In this document: piece after piece, positions 1 to 7,706 of the stretch
Layout: each line of letters opens with the position of its first letter
Numbering within the stretch: the first letter of the stretch is position 1
Source of the DNA: Comamonadaceae bacterium
Lineage (GTDB): Bacteria; Pseudomonadota; Gammaproteobacteria; Burkholderiales; Burkholderiaceae_C
Assembly: GCA_947374705.1 (NCBI GenBank)
Contig: CANCDA010000052.1
Location: 1-14,042 of the forward strand
Direction of reading: 5' to 3'
Length of the DNA: 14,042 bases
Notes under the pieces: model-generated
What the model saw: only the letters and a program-made list of their open reading frames with translations
What the model was told of the DNA's origin: nothing
The model's database searches: none
Translations under genes and position numbers: made by a program

Positions 1-822
1 GCCGCCGTGCACCTGACGCTGGACGCCAAGGGGGCACGCATCTTCAAAGACGTGACGCGCGAGAGCATTGGCAAACGCATGGCCATCATCTTGTTTGAAA
101 AAGGCAAGGGCGAAGTGGTTACCGCGCCGGTGATTCGCTCTGAAATTGCGGGTGGCCGGGTGCAGATATCGGGCCGCATGAGCACGATGGAGGCGAACGA
201 CACCGCGCTGCTGCTGCGCGCTGGTTCGTTGGCCGCGCCGATGGAAATCATCGAGGAGCGCACCATTGGCCCGAGCCTGGGCGCTGAGAACATTGCCAAG
301 GGCTTTGCCAGCGTGAGCTGGGGCTTTGCCGCTGTGGCGGTGTTCATGTGCATGTACTACTTGCTGTTTGGCGTGTTCTCCAGCGTGGCACTGGGGGTGA
401 ACCTGCTGCTGCTGGTGGCGGTGTTGTCCATGTTGCAGGCCACCCTCACGCTGCCGGGCATGGCCGCCATGGCGCTGGTGCTGGGTATGGCGATTGACGC
501 CAATGTGCTGATCAACGAGCGGGTGCGCGAAGAGCTGCGCAATGGGGCCTCGCCGCAAGCGGCCATCCATGCCGGTTACGACCGTGCCTGGGCCACCATT
601 TTGGACTCCAACGTGACCACGTTGATCGCGGGTTTGGCCCTGCTGGCTTTTGGCTCCGGCCCGGTGCGCGGTTTTGCCGTGGTGCATTGCCTGGGCATTT
701 TGACCAGCATGTTCTCGGGGGTGTTCTTCTCGCGCGGGCTCGTCAACCTTTGGTACGGGCGGCAGAAAAAATTGAAATCTGTGTCGATTGGCACGGTGTG
801 GCGTCCAGGTTCAACGGAGTAA
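1..822 (+). CDS. secD: SecD, protein-export membrane protein, C-terminal part (5' end outside window)
   Basis: SecD pairs with SecF as an accessory to the SecYEG translocon in the inner membrane, using the proton gradient to help exported proteins complete crossing. The visible 273 residues cover the end of the periplasmic P1 region (VTAPVI near 40-45, then a G-G-R-V-Q-I-S-G stretch near 51-58) and the membrane domain. Hydrophobic segments lie at about 107-125, 128-147, 152-171, 202-220 and 224-245. The signature GMAIDANVLINERVREE lies at about 162-178; its Asp is the conserved proton-relay position (E. coli Asp519). The reading frame is open from base 1, so the start lies upstream, where yajC is usually found. 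It ends in TAA five bases before the secF ATG, so the two are cotranscribed and probably translationally coupled. Confidence 0.97.
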   Translation, partial: AAVHLTLDAKGARIFKDVTRESIGKRMAIILFEKGKGEVVTAPVIRSEIAGGRVQISGRMSTMEANDTALLLRAGSLAAPMEIIEERTIGPSLGAENIAKGFASVSWGFAAVAVFMCMYYLLFGVFSSVALGVNLLLLVAVLSMLQATLTLPGMAAMALVLGMAIDANVLINERVREELRNGASPQAAIHAGYDRAWATILDSNVTTLIAGLALLAFGSGPVRGFAVVHCLGILTSMFSGVFFSRGLVNLWYGRQKKLKSVSIGTVWRPGSTE

Positions 823-827
823 GCACG

Positions 828-1784
828 ATGGAATTCTTCAAAATCCGGCGCGACATTCCGTTCATGCGGCATGCCATCATTTTCAACCTCATCTCTTTGC
901 TGACTTTCTTGGCGGCGGTGTTCTTCCTGTTCACCCGTGGCTTGCACCTGTCGGTGGAGTTCACCGGTGGCACGCTGATGGAGGTCAGCTACTCGCAGCC
1001 TGCTGATTTGACCGCCGTGCGCGGCACCGTGGCGAGCCTGGGCTTTAACGATGTGCAGGTGCAAAACTTTGGCACCGCACGCGATGTGCTGATCCGCATG
1101 CCGGCCACCAAGGGCGTGAGCTCGGCCCAGCAAAGCGACAAGGTCATGGCCGCGCTGAAAGTGGCGGACGCTTCGGCCACCATGCGCCGCACCGAGTTTG
1201 TGGGTCCCCAGGTGGGCGATGAGCTGGCCACCGATGGCCTCAAGGCGCTGGCCTTTGTGATTGTGGGCATCATGCTTTACTTGGCCCTGCGTTTCGAGTG
1301 GAAATACGCGGTGTCGGCCATCATTGCTAACTTGCATGACGTGATCATCATCCTAGGGTTCTTCGCCTACTTTCAGTGGGAGTTTTCGTTGCCGGTGTTG
1401 GCGGCGGTGCTGGCCGTGCTGGGTTACTCGGTGAATGAGTCGGTGGTGATTTTTGACCGGATTCGTGAGAACTTTCGCCGCTTTCGCAAGATGGACACGG
1501 TGGAAATCATCAACAATGCCATCACCTCCACCATCAGCCGCACCATCATCACCCACGGCTGCACGCAGTTGATGGTGCTGTCCATGCTGCTTTTCGGCGG
1601 CCCGACGCTGCATTACTTTGCGCTGGCCCTGACCATCGGCATCTTGTTCGGCATTTACTCCTCGGTGTTTGTGGCCGCGGCCATTGCCATGTGGCTGGGC
1701 ATTCGGCGTGAAGACTTGGTCAAAGCCACGCCGGGCCGCAAAGACGAAGACCCGAACGACCCCAACGCGGGCGCGGTGGCCTGA
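828..1784 (+). CDS. secF: SecF, protein-export membrane protein
   Basis: SecF is the partner of SecD in the SecDF proton-driven export complex. The protein is 318 residues, normal for a stand-alone SecF. The chosen ATG has GGAG at 816-819, inside the end of secD, 8 bases upstream; an in-frame start at 687 is rejected because it lies far inside secD. In order: TM1 about 15-35, VEFTGGT at 43-49 at the start of the periplasmic domain, VGPQVG at 125-130, then five hydrophobic segments between 137 and 290. The membrane signature GYSVNESVVIFDRIREN is at 199-215 and SRTIITHG at 237-244. Compared with E. coli SecF (from memory), the proton-relay Asp213 position is Glu204 here, while Arg238 matches Arg247 at the same offset. 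The tail after about 300 is short and charged. Confidence 0.97.
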   Translation: MEFFKIRRDIPFMRHAIIFNLISLLTFLAAVFFLFTRGLHLSVEFTGGTLMEVSYSQPADLTAVRGTVASLGFNDVQVQNFGTARDVLIRMPATKGVSSAQQSDKVMAALKVADASATMRRTEFVGPQVGDELATDGLKALAFVIVGIMLYLALRFEWKYAVSAIIANLHDVIIILGFFAYFQWEFSLPVLAAVLAVLGYSVNESVVIFDRIRENFRRFRKMDTVEIINNAITSTISRTIITHGCTQLMVLSMLLFGGPTLHYFALALTIGILFGIYSSVFVAAAIAMWLGIRREDLVKATPGRKDEDPNDPNAGAVA

Positions 1785-1804
1785 GCCAACGACGCAGACA
1801 CCCC

Positions 1805-4063
1805 ATGGACCCGCAGTTCACCGACAGCCAACGCACCCAACTGGTCGAACAGGTGCGAGCGAATTTCGCCTTTGAGTTGAGCCGCTCTATGGTGGAACTG
1901 AGTGGCTTGGTCAACTCCCGCTTGACAGCTCTGATGAATGAGGTAGGGACACTGCGTGAGCGGCAGAACAAACGTGAGTTTTGGGCCCTATACCAACGTG
2001 CCCGCCCCGAATGGCTGGAAGGTACCCAAAAGGCGGTGCAGAACGCGCTCAAACCTAACGTTCAAAACAAAACAAAACCGCAGCTCAACATCAATGATCT
2101 GGAGCTGGTGGGGACAGAAAAAGTAGAGAACGTGATTGTTTCGGCCCGTTTGGCGCGGGAGGTGAGCGACAAAATCGGGGCACCCCTGGTGGATTTGGGT
2201 TTTCGTATTCAATGGCTTAGCGGTGAAAAATGGGGTGACCAAGACCTGTTGAACCCTGAAGTCCCGATTGGGCTGATGGTGGAGCAATGGTGCAGCTGTG
2301 GTATGCCGATACAAGTCTGGCCGCTGCTCAACGACTTGCTCTGTCGGCACTTGACTGAGCATTTGACGCTGGCCTACATTCAATGCAATGAGCTACTGGT
2401 CAAGCAGGGCGTGATGCCAACCATCGAGGCCAATCACCGATTCAAATACACACCGACCAGTACCGCCGCATCAACTAAAACCGCGTCGGGTGCATCATCC
2501 CATTCATCCTCCTCCACAACGGGACAAGCCGCACAGGAGGGGCAAGGTTCCGGCTCAGCGGCGGGCCGGGGCGGAGACAAGCAAAACGTGTCTCTGATTG
2601 AGCAGCTTCAACGCCTGTTGAACAGTCACGGCAACCCTCAAGTCAAACCACGTTCACGCGCTTCGCGTGCCACGACGCCTGCTTTGCTGGAGGTTGTGGC
2701 CGAAGAGTCTCGGTTCATGATGGCGTATGCCGAACACGAGACACCAGAACGCAAATCTGACCAGGAGGGCGTGGCCCGCTTTGCCAAGCAATTGCGTGAA
2801 AAATCGGTTGAAATCAAGAAGAAGGCCGAGACTAGCAACGAGAAAGCGACGATTGAAATCGTGGCCCTGATGTTTCAGTCCATTCTGGCGGAGTCCCGCA
2901 TTGCGCCCGCCATCCGCGTCTGGTTTGCGCGACTTCAAATGCCGGTGCTTCGCTTGGCCTTGTCAGACTCCAGCTTGGTGGGCTCCTTGGATCACCCGGC
3001 ACGTCAATTGATTGATCGCATGGGTTCCTGCGCCATGGGTTTTGATGCCTCTGATGTCAGTGGCCAAGCGCTTGAGTCTGAAATCAAACGCGTGGTGCAG
3101 GTGATTGAACAGTACCCCGAAACCGGCAAACAAGTGTTTCAACTCATGCTTGATGAGTTTCAGGTGTTTTTGACGCAATTTCTGGTGGGTAAAGGTGCTT
3201 CGGAGCGGCTGAGGTCGGTTGCACAGCAAGTGGAGCAAAAAGAAACACTGACCATCCAATACACCATCGAAATTCGTAAACTGTTGCAAGACATGCAGGT
3301 GGGCGATGCGATTCGAAGTTTCCTGTTCAAGGTCTGGGCGGAGGCCTTGGCCGTGGCTGCCGTGCGCCAGGGCCCGCAGCACGCGCAGACGGTGACTTTT
3401 AAAAAAACAGCGGTCGATTTGGTGCGGCTGGCCAGTGCCAAGGACAAACGCGCAGACCGTGCCCGCGCCATGCAGCAGCTTCCACCTCTGCTCAGAAGTT
3501 TACGCATTGGCATGTCGATGCTGGGTTTGCCCCCCTCCGAGCAGGAGGACTACCTCAAGATGGTGAGCACCACTTTGGCGGACGCCTTTTTGTCCAAGGA
3601 TCAGGCCATACCCAAAGCCAGGCTGGACACCTTGGCCGCGCAGTTGGCGCAACTCGAAAACTTTGTTAGCGACTTGGGGGATGAAGACATCCAACTCAGT
3701 GCGCAAGCGATTGAAAAACTCTTGGGCATGGACGCCGCCTCCATTGAAGTTGTGGTCAACGGTGGGGCCAAAGCCACACCGGAGATGATGAAGTGGACGC
3801 AATCTTTGCAGACCGGGGCATGGTTCACTTTGAACCACAATGGGCGCACCAGTCAGGTTCAATTTATTTGGTGCAGTGACCACAAGCACTTGTACCTGTT
3901 TTCCCGTGCTGACGAGCACTGCTTCATGTTTCAATCCAAGCGGCTTGCGGCTTATTTGCAGGTGGGCTTGATGGTGCCGCTCGAAGAAGAGCCTTTGACT
4001 GTCCGGGCCACACGGGACGCGCTCAATCAGCTCGAAGCGAATCCCGAACTGTTGTTGATTTGA
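1805..4063 (+). CDS. DUF1631-family protein of unknown function
   Basis: This is a 752-residue soluble protein with no signal peptide or membrane segment. I recognise it as the DUF1631 family mainly from its length and its C-terminal region at about 664-752, which has a W-x5-G-x-W-F opening, beta-rich stretches with YLFSR, and an L-x3-L-x2-G-x6-LEEEPLTVRA ending. Some automated annotations call this family thymidine phosphorylase; nothing in the sequence supports that. The C-terminal region looks like a small beta-barrel of PilZ type, but I see no R-x3-R or (D/N)-x-S-x2-G cyclic-di-GMP motif. Residues 215-260 are a Ser/Thr/Gly/Ala-rich low-complexity linker between two helical parts. A Cys-x-Cys occurs at 163-165. 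It begins 20 bases after secF and may be a read-through member of that operon. No clear ribosome binding site precedes the ATG. The role is unknown. Confidence 0.85.
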   Translation: MDPQFTDSQRTQLVEQVRANFAFELSRSMVELSGLVNSRLTALMNEVGTLRERQNKREFWALYQRARPEWLEGTQKAVQNALKPNVQNKTKPQLNINDLELVGTEKVENVIVSARLAREVSDKIGAPLVDLGFRIQWLSGEKWGDQDLLNPEVPIGLMVEQWCSCGMPIQVWPLLNDLLCRHLTEHLTLAYIQCNELLVKQGVMPTIEANHRFKYTPTSTAASTKTASGASSHSSSSTTGQAAQEGQGSGSAAGRGGDKQNVSLIEQLQRLLNSHGNPQVKPRSRASRATTPALLEVVAEESRFMMAYAEHETPERKSDQEGVARFAKQLREKSVEIKKKAETSNEKATIEIVALMFQSILAESRIAPAIRVWFARLQMPVLRLALSDSSLVGSLDHPARQLIDRMGSCAMGFDASDVSGQALESEIKRVVQVIEQYPETGKQVFQLMLDEFQVFLTQFLVGKGASERLRSVAQQVEQKETLTIQYTIEIRKLLQDMQVGDAIRSFLFKVWAEALAVAAVRQGPQHAQTVTFKKTAVDLVRLASAKDKRADRARAMQQLPPLLRSLRIGMSMLGLPPSEQEDYLKMVSTTLADAFLSKDQAIPKARLDTLAAQLAQLENFVSDLGDEDIQLSAQAIEKLLGMDAASIEVVVNGGAKATPEMMKWTQSLQTGAWFTLNHNGRTSQVQFIWCSDHKHLYLFSRADEHCFMFQSKRLAAYLQVGLMVPLEEEPLTVRATRDALNQLEANPELLLI

Positions 4064-4103
4064 GCCGCTTGCTCTGCGGCAAGACGACGCCCCTCAATGG
4101 GCG
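4064..4103. terminator. Possible bidirectional stem-loops between convergent DUF1631 and smg genes
   Basis: The 30-base gap between the two stop codons holds GCCGC (4064-4068) facing GCGGC (4076-4080), with an overlapping alternative CTTGC/GCAAG (4068-4072 with 4079-4083). A second small hairpin, CGCCC (4088-4092) with GGGCG (4099-4103), overlaps the smg stop. None has a T-tract on either strand, so these are at best weak or Rho-assisted ends. Confidence 0.28.
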
Positions 4104-4591
4104 GTGCGCTTGGCCTTGTCGTCGCTCAGCTCGTCAAGAATCAGGGCGTCGGGCTCATGGCCCAAGCTCCAGTAAACCATCAGGATGATGATCTTCAATT
4201 TATCCAGAGAGATTTCGTCTTGTGCAACGGCCATGGCGCGGTCGATCACGATCTCCCGCATGGGCGAGGGCAATACCCCCGAGGACTCCAAAAAGCAGAT
4301 GAAGCCCAGGCCGCTCGCCCCCAAATGATCCTGCTCGGCCAGTGAGTACACGCGCAGACTGCTGGGCGATTGCAGCGTGGCCATGGCTTGGGGCATGTCG
4401 GGTTGAGGCGTGGCGTCTAGCCGCTGTGCGCCTTGTGCTGCCAGGTTCAGGCCATCAAGCCAGTTCAGTGCATCGCGGATTTCATTGGACTCAAAACCAA
4501 CGGCATTGAGCTTGCGTTCCAGCCGGGACAACTCGGGGCAGGCATCGCCGTGCCAATAATTCTCGTAAACGTAAACAAGCACTTCGAACAT
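4094..4591 (-). CDS. smg: Smg family protein (DUF494)
   Basis: Smg is a small conserved protein, found next to dprA in many proteobacteria, with no established biochemical function. The protein is 165 residues; E. coli Smg is about 157. It opens with MFEVLVYVYENY, closely matching the E. coli start MFDVLMYLFETY, which fixes the ATG at 4591 rather than an in-frame GTG 18 bases upstream. Other family features are a helical E-I-R-D-A-L-N-W-L-D-G-L stretch near 38-49, LRVYS, GFICFLESSGVL, REIVIDRAMA and DKLKIIILMVYWSL toward the C-terminus. It is the last minus-strand gene here, 91 bases after dprA, and converges on the DUF1631 gene. A topoisomerase I gene often follows smg in betaproteobacteria (from memory); none does here. 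Ribosome binding is weak (GGGG very close to the ATG). Confidence 0.93.
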   Translation of the reverse strand: MFEVLVYVYENYWHGDACPELSRLERKLNAVGFESNEIRDALNWLDGLNLAAQGAQRLDATPQPDMPQAMATLQSPSSLRVYSLAEQDHLGASGLGFICFLESSGVLPSPMREIVIDRAMAVAQDEISLDKLKIIILMVYWSLGHEPDALILDELSDDKAKRTAH

Positions 4592-4682
4592 GACCCCAAT
4601 ATATCGCACAAAGAGGGTGGCAGTGCGGGTTATTCAAGGACAGAAAACGGTCAAATCGTGGGGATGTAGCGCTTGAAGCGAC

Positions 4683-5816
4683 TCAGGCTTTGACCAAGCG
4701 TTGAAACAAACCACCGGGCAAACGGACAATCAACTCATCGAGCTCCAGGCTCATCAAGCTGGCTTGCAAATGCGGCGTGTCCAGGCCGGTACGGGCCTGT
4801 AGTGCATCCAGGCTGACCGGGTCGAACCCGAGGGCTGTGAGCAGGCTGTCGTCGCCCTCGGGCGGTTCATCGTGTGACTCGGAGAATGATGCCAAGCGTG
4901 CGGTTTGCGCCATGTTAGGCAGGTCTTCCAGCACATCTTGCGCGGTCTCCACCAGCTTGGCGCCTTGACGGATCAAGGCGTGGCAACCATGGGACTGAGT
5001 CGCGTGGATCGAGCCGGGGATGGCAAACACCTCTTTGCCCTGCTCGGCCGCTAAACGTGCGGTGATGAGTGAGCCCGATTTGAGCGCGGCCTCCACCACC
5101 AAGGTAGCGCAAGACAGGCCAGAAATAAGCCGGTTACGCCGAGGGAAATTGGCGGACACAGGAGGGGTGCCGAGCGGGTACTCGCTCAAGATCAAACCCT
5201 GTTGGGCGATGCGGTGGGCCAAGGCGTGGTGGCGCTTGGGATAGACGCGGTCCAGCCCGGTGCCGACCACCGCAATGGTAGTCAGCGCACTGGCGTCAAC
5301 ATCGGCAGCATCCAGCGCGCCTTCATGTGCTGCGCCGTCCACGCCGAGCGCCAGACCCGAGACAATCGTCAGGCCCGCTTGGTGCAGGGACTTGGCAAAT
5401 TGGCGGGCATTGAGTGCGCCCTGGGGGGTGGGATTGCGACTGCCCACCACGGCCAAGCTGCGGCTGGGGTCTATGGCTTGATCGAGCCGACCCATGGCGT
5501 ACAGCAACAGGGGTGGGTCTTCAATGTTGAGCAAGGCGGCGGGGTAGCTGGCGTCCCCGAGCGTCATCACTTGCCGGTGCTCAGGCTGCTCTTGCAGCCA
5601 TTGCCAAGTGGTGTCGAGTTGCGCTGACAGATCGGGCGGCTCGCTGCGCAGGGCGTTGGCCTGGGCAGCGCTGATCACTTGCGTCAGCGCGGAGAGTGCT
5701 TGGTGAAAGATGGCCTCAGGCAGTCCAAACGCCGCCAGAAGTTTACGGGCTGAAACCAGCCCAACACCCGGGGTGAGCGACAGGCGTAACCACGCCGCGA
5801 GTTCGTCTCGTGTCAT
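4683..5816 (-). CDS. dprA: DprA (Smf), DNA-processing protein
   Basis: DprA binds incoming single-stranded DNA in the cytoplasm during natural transformation, displaces SSB and loads RecA. The 377 residues show the usual three parts: an N-terminal helical SAM-like region (1-75), the Rossmann-like DprA core (about 85-300), and a winged-helix C-terminal domain (about 325-375). Core motifs are VVGSRNPT (123-130), SGLALGVDGAAHEGAL (153-168), FPRRNRLISGLS (224-235) and SGSLITARLAAEQGKEVFA (247-265). All look intact, so the protein should be functional. It starts 32 bases after the stop of the upstream LysM gene, with no clear Shine-Dalgarno sequence, consistent with one transcription unit LysM-dprA-smg. 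Presence of dprA alone does not prove competence, because many non-competent bacteria keep it. Confidence 0.97.
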   Translation of the reverse strand: MTRDELAAWLRLSLTPGVGLVSARKLLAAFGLPEAIFHQALSALTQVISAAQANALRSEPPDLSAQLDTTWQWLQEQPEHRQVMTLGDASYPAALLNIEDPPLLLYAMGRLDQAIDPSRSLAVVGSRNPTPQGALNARQFAKSLHQAGLTIVSGLALGVDGAAHEGALDAADVDASALTTIAVVGTGLDRVYPKRHHALAHRIAQQGLILSEYPLGTPPVSANFPRRNRLISGLSCATLVVEAALKSGSLITARLAAEQGKEVFAIPGSIHATQSHGCHALIRQGAKLVETAQDVLEDLPNMAQTARLASFSESHDEPPEGDDSLLTALGFDPVSLDALQARTGLDTPHLQASLMSLELDELIVRLPGGLFQRLVKA

Positions 5817-5848
5817 CGCGCTGAGCCGGGCTTGCGATAAGGGGCTGT

Positions 5849-7048
5849 TTAACGTGGTGCGGCCAGGCGGTCACCGACCCGAACCGTGTCTTTGACGTTC
5901 AAAATCAGCGCGTAAGACAGCTTCTCAAAGGTCTTGAACACCATGAGCAGGCCGTTGCGCTCGTCGGGCAACTTCATTGGCGCGCGGGTCGGGTCGGTTT
6001 TGTCGATCATGACCGGGCCGTCTTGCAAAACGGCCATGACGTGGCCACTCTCGATGCCGTCGCGCTGACCTCGGCTGATGACCACGATTTGATTTTGGGC
6101 CGCATTGGCCACGACATCACTGCCATAAATCGACACAATGCGTCCATCCACCTGGCCCGCAGGGGCATGAGGCAGGTAGCTCAGGAATTGACGCTCTGGT
6201 TCGGGCAATAAGCGATCCCCAACCCGCATCTCTTGCTTGGCGGCCGTGATGTCAATGGTGGCGGGCACGACGACACTGCTGACTTTACCGCCAGGGCTCA
6301 CGGTTTCTTGGGTGGATTCACCACGCACCAAGATGGCCTTGCCCACGAACTGAGCTTCATAGCCCAAAATCTCGCCGGTGGCGGGGTCTTTCAAAGGGGT
6401 GGAGTCGCGAAAAATCCGGAAATCTTTGGCTTTGGGTTGGTCATCCAGCACCAGGGCGTCGCTCGGCCCGCGCACATAGGCCCGGTCTCCCCGCGTCATC
6501 ATGACTTGGTTGGTCGTGGTGGCCACAATGCGGGGTGCTTTGGCCAATTCGTTGGCTTCGACAATGACGGGCTCGGCTAAAAAGGGCTCAATAAAGCGTG
6601 TGTCCAAAGACTGAATAGCGTCACTTAAGCCTGACGTACGGGTGCGCGGTGACAAGCGCACGGTTTGCATGGCGGGTGGCTCACCTTGCGTGTCGGCGGT
6701 GCGCAAAACAGCGCGTCCACTGGATTTGTCGAGCACCAGTTTGTGGCCGGGGTAGATCAGGTGCGGATTTTTGATTGCATCCATGTTCATGCCCCACAGC
6801 TCAGGCCAGCGCCAAGGGCTGCGCAGGAACAGGGTGGAGATGCCCCACAGCGTGTCACCGCGCTTGACGGTGTGGCTGTCGGGTGCGTCCGGGGCCAACT
6901 CGCTCAAAGGCACGCCGGCCTGGGCGACTTGGCGCGCGGTCTCGGTTTGCGCGGGTGTGACAGGGTAGGACTGCGCCCAAGCCCCTGTGGCCCAAAGGCT
7001 GCTGCCGAGGGCCAGAATGGCGGCGCGTGCAAGTGTGGTTTTGACCAT
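5849..7048 (-). CDS. LysM-domain exported protein
   Basis: The product is predicted to be exported and to bind peptidoglycan through one LysM domain. Starting at 7048, a classical signal peptide is visible: MVKTTLARAA, a hydrophobic core through ALGSSLW, then ATGAWA before Gln. Upstream in-frame ATGs at 7063 and 7087 are possible; 7087 would give a long 38-residue leader, and the predicted promoter would put the transcription start about 3 bases before it, so I prefer 7048 (7063 is also reasonable). None has a clear Shine-Dalgarno. The LysM domain begins about 35 residues into the mature protein with HTVKRGDTLWGIS and runs through NPHLIYPGHKLVLD. About 290 residues follow that I cannot assign. 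Similar proteins precede dprA in many betaproteobacteria. It is divergent from def and heads the dprA-smg unit. No catalytic peptidase motif is seen. Confidence 0.9.
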   Translation of the reverse strand: MVKTTLARAAILALGSSLWATGAWAQSYPVTPAQTETARQVAQAGVPLSELAPDAPDSHTVKRGDTLWGISTLFLRSPWRWPELWGMNMDAIKNPHLIYPGHKLVLDKSSGRAVLRTADTQGEPPAMQTVRLSPRTRTSGLSDAIQSLDTRFIEPFLAEPVIVEANELAKAPRIVATTTNQVMMTRGDRAYVRGPSDALVLDDQPKAKDFRIFRDSTPLKDPATGEILGYEAQFVGKAILVRGESTQETVSPGGKVSSVVVPATIDITAAKQEMRVGDRLLPEPERQFLSYLPHAPAGQVDGRIVSIYGSDVVANAAQNQIVVISRGQRDGIESGHVMAVLQDGPVMIDKTDPTRAPMKLPDERNGLLMVFKTFEKLSYALILNVKDTVRVGDRLAAPR

Positions 7049-7096
7049 CGTGTGAGTTGTCATGTGTGAAGGCAAAATCTTGATCATTCGCCTGCG

Positions 7097-7125
7097 ATTT
7101 TGCGCCCAAGCCCTTGATTGGGCAA
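7097..7125 (-). promoter_or_regulatory. Candidate sigma70 promoter for the LysM-dprA-smg unit
   Basis: On the minus strand TTGCCC (7125-7120) and CAAAAT (7102-7097) are separated by exactly 17 bases, each matching four of six consensus positions. The expected transcription start is near 7090, which favours a translation start downstream of 7087. The left inverted repeat of this intergenic region lies in the spacer and -35 element. Confidence 0.4.
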
Positions 7126-7154
7126 TGAATTGTGAGCCCAGACCCGGCTGGGCT
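7104..7154. repeat. Two related inverted repeats in the LysM/def divergent region
   Basis: The first is GCCCAA (7104-7109) with TTGGGC (7118-7123), 8 bases apart. The second is AGCCCAG (7135-7141) with CTGGGCT (7148-7154), 6 bases apart. Both share the core arms GCCCA and TGGGC, and their centres are 31 bp apart, about three helical turns. The first overlaps the candidate minus-strand promoter. They may be operator sites for one regulator, or the second may simply form a hairpin in the def leader RNA. Confidence 0.45.
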
Positions 7155-7196
7155 TACCAAAAGTAGCGAAAATAACGACATCCTTACCGAGAATTT

Positions 7197-7706
7197 ATGG
7201 CCCTACTTCCCATTCTTTGCTATCCCGACCCCAAGTTGCACCGCGTGGCCAAGCCCGTGGCGGCGGTGGACGCGCGCATCAAGACCTTGATCGCCGACAT
7301 GCGCGAGACCATGTACGAGGCCCACGGCATCGGCCTAGCGGCCACGCAGGTGGATGTGCATGAGCGCCTGATCGTGATCGACGTGTCCGAAGAGCGTGAC
7401 CAGCCCATCGTACTGATCAACCCCGAACTCACCTGGACCAGCGCTGAAAAGCACTTGAACGAAGAAGGCTGCCTGTCCGTGCCCGGCATTTATGACGGTG
7501 TGGAGCGCTTTGACGCCGTGCATGTGCGCGCACTCGATGGCGAGGGCCAGTCCCGCACCGTCGAGGCCGATGGCCTGCTGGCCGTGTGCATCCAGCACGA
7601 GATGGACCACCTGATGGGCAAGGTGTTTGTGGAGTACCTCTCCCCGCTCAAGCGCAACCGCATCAAGACCAAGCTGCTCAAGGCGCAGCGTGAGGACGCC
7701 CGTTGA
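7197..7706 (+). CDS. def: Peptide deformylase
   Basis: The enzyme removes the formyl group from the N-terminal methionine of new proteins at the ribosome, using a bound metal (usually iron). The 169 residues match the family length and carry all three signature motifs: GIGLAATQV (44-52), EEGCLSVPG (89-97, metal ligand Cys92) and QHEMDHLMG (133-141, ligands His134 and His138, catalytic Glu135). The ATG at 7197 gives MALLPILCYPDPKLH, the usual start of the family; upstream GAGAA is a weak ribosome binding site. The gene heads a plus-strand unit with fmt, whose start codon overlaps this stop, so deformylase and formyltransferase are made together. Confidence 0.98.
   Translation: MALLPILCYPDPKLHRVAKPVAAVDARIKTLIADMRETMYEAHGIGLAATQVDVHERLIVIDVSEERDQPIVLINPELTWTSAEKHLNEEGCLSVPGIYDGVERFDAVHVRALDGEGQSRTVEADGLLAVCIQHEMDHLMGKVFVEYLSPLKRNRIKTKLLKAQREDAR

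Noticed and set aside
576..1337. Long antisense open frame opposite secD/secF
   Set aside because: It is a by-product of high G+C and lies across two clearly real genes; the protein is His/Gln/Arg-rich with no family resemblance.
2446..2584. Possible tandem repeat in the DUF1631 gene
   Set aside because: The stretch encodes a Ser/Thr/Gly/Ala-rich linker but shows no regular DNA repeat unit.
1805..4063. Thymidine phosphorylase name for the 752-residue protein
   Set aside because: No phosphorylase motifs are present; the label appears to be an annotation artefact attached to DUF1631.
4592..4609. Upstream GTG start for smg
   Set aside because: The family starts MFEVL/MFDVL, which corresponds to the ATG at 4591.
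4592..4682. Possible terminator or small gene between dprA and smg
   Set aside because: Only a tiny CGCTT/AAGCG self-complementary stretch is present, with no T-tract and no credible small open frame.
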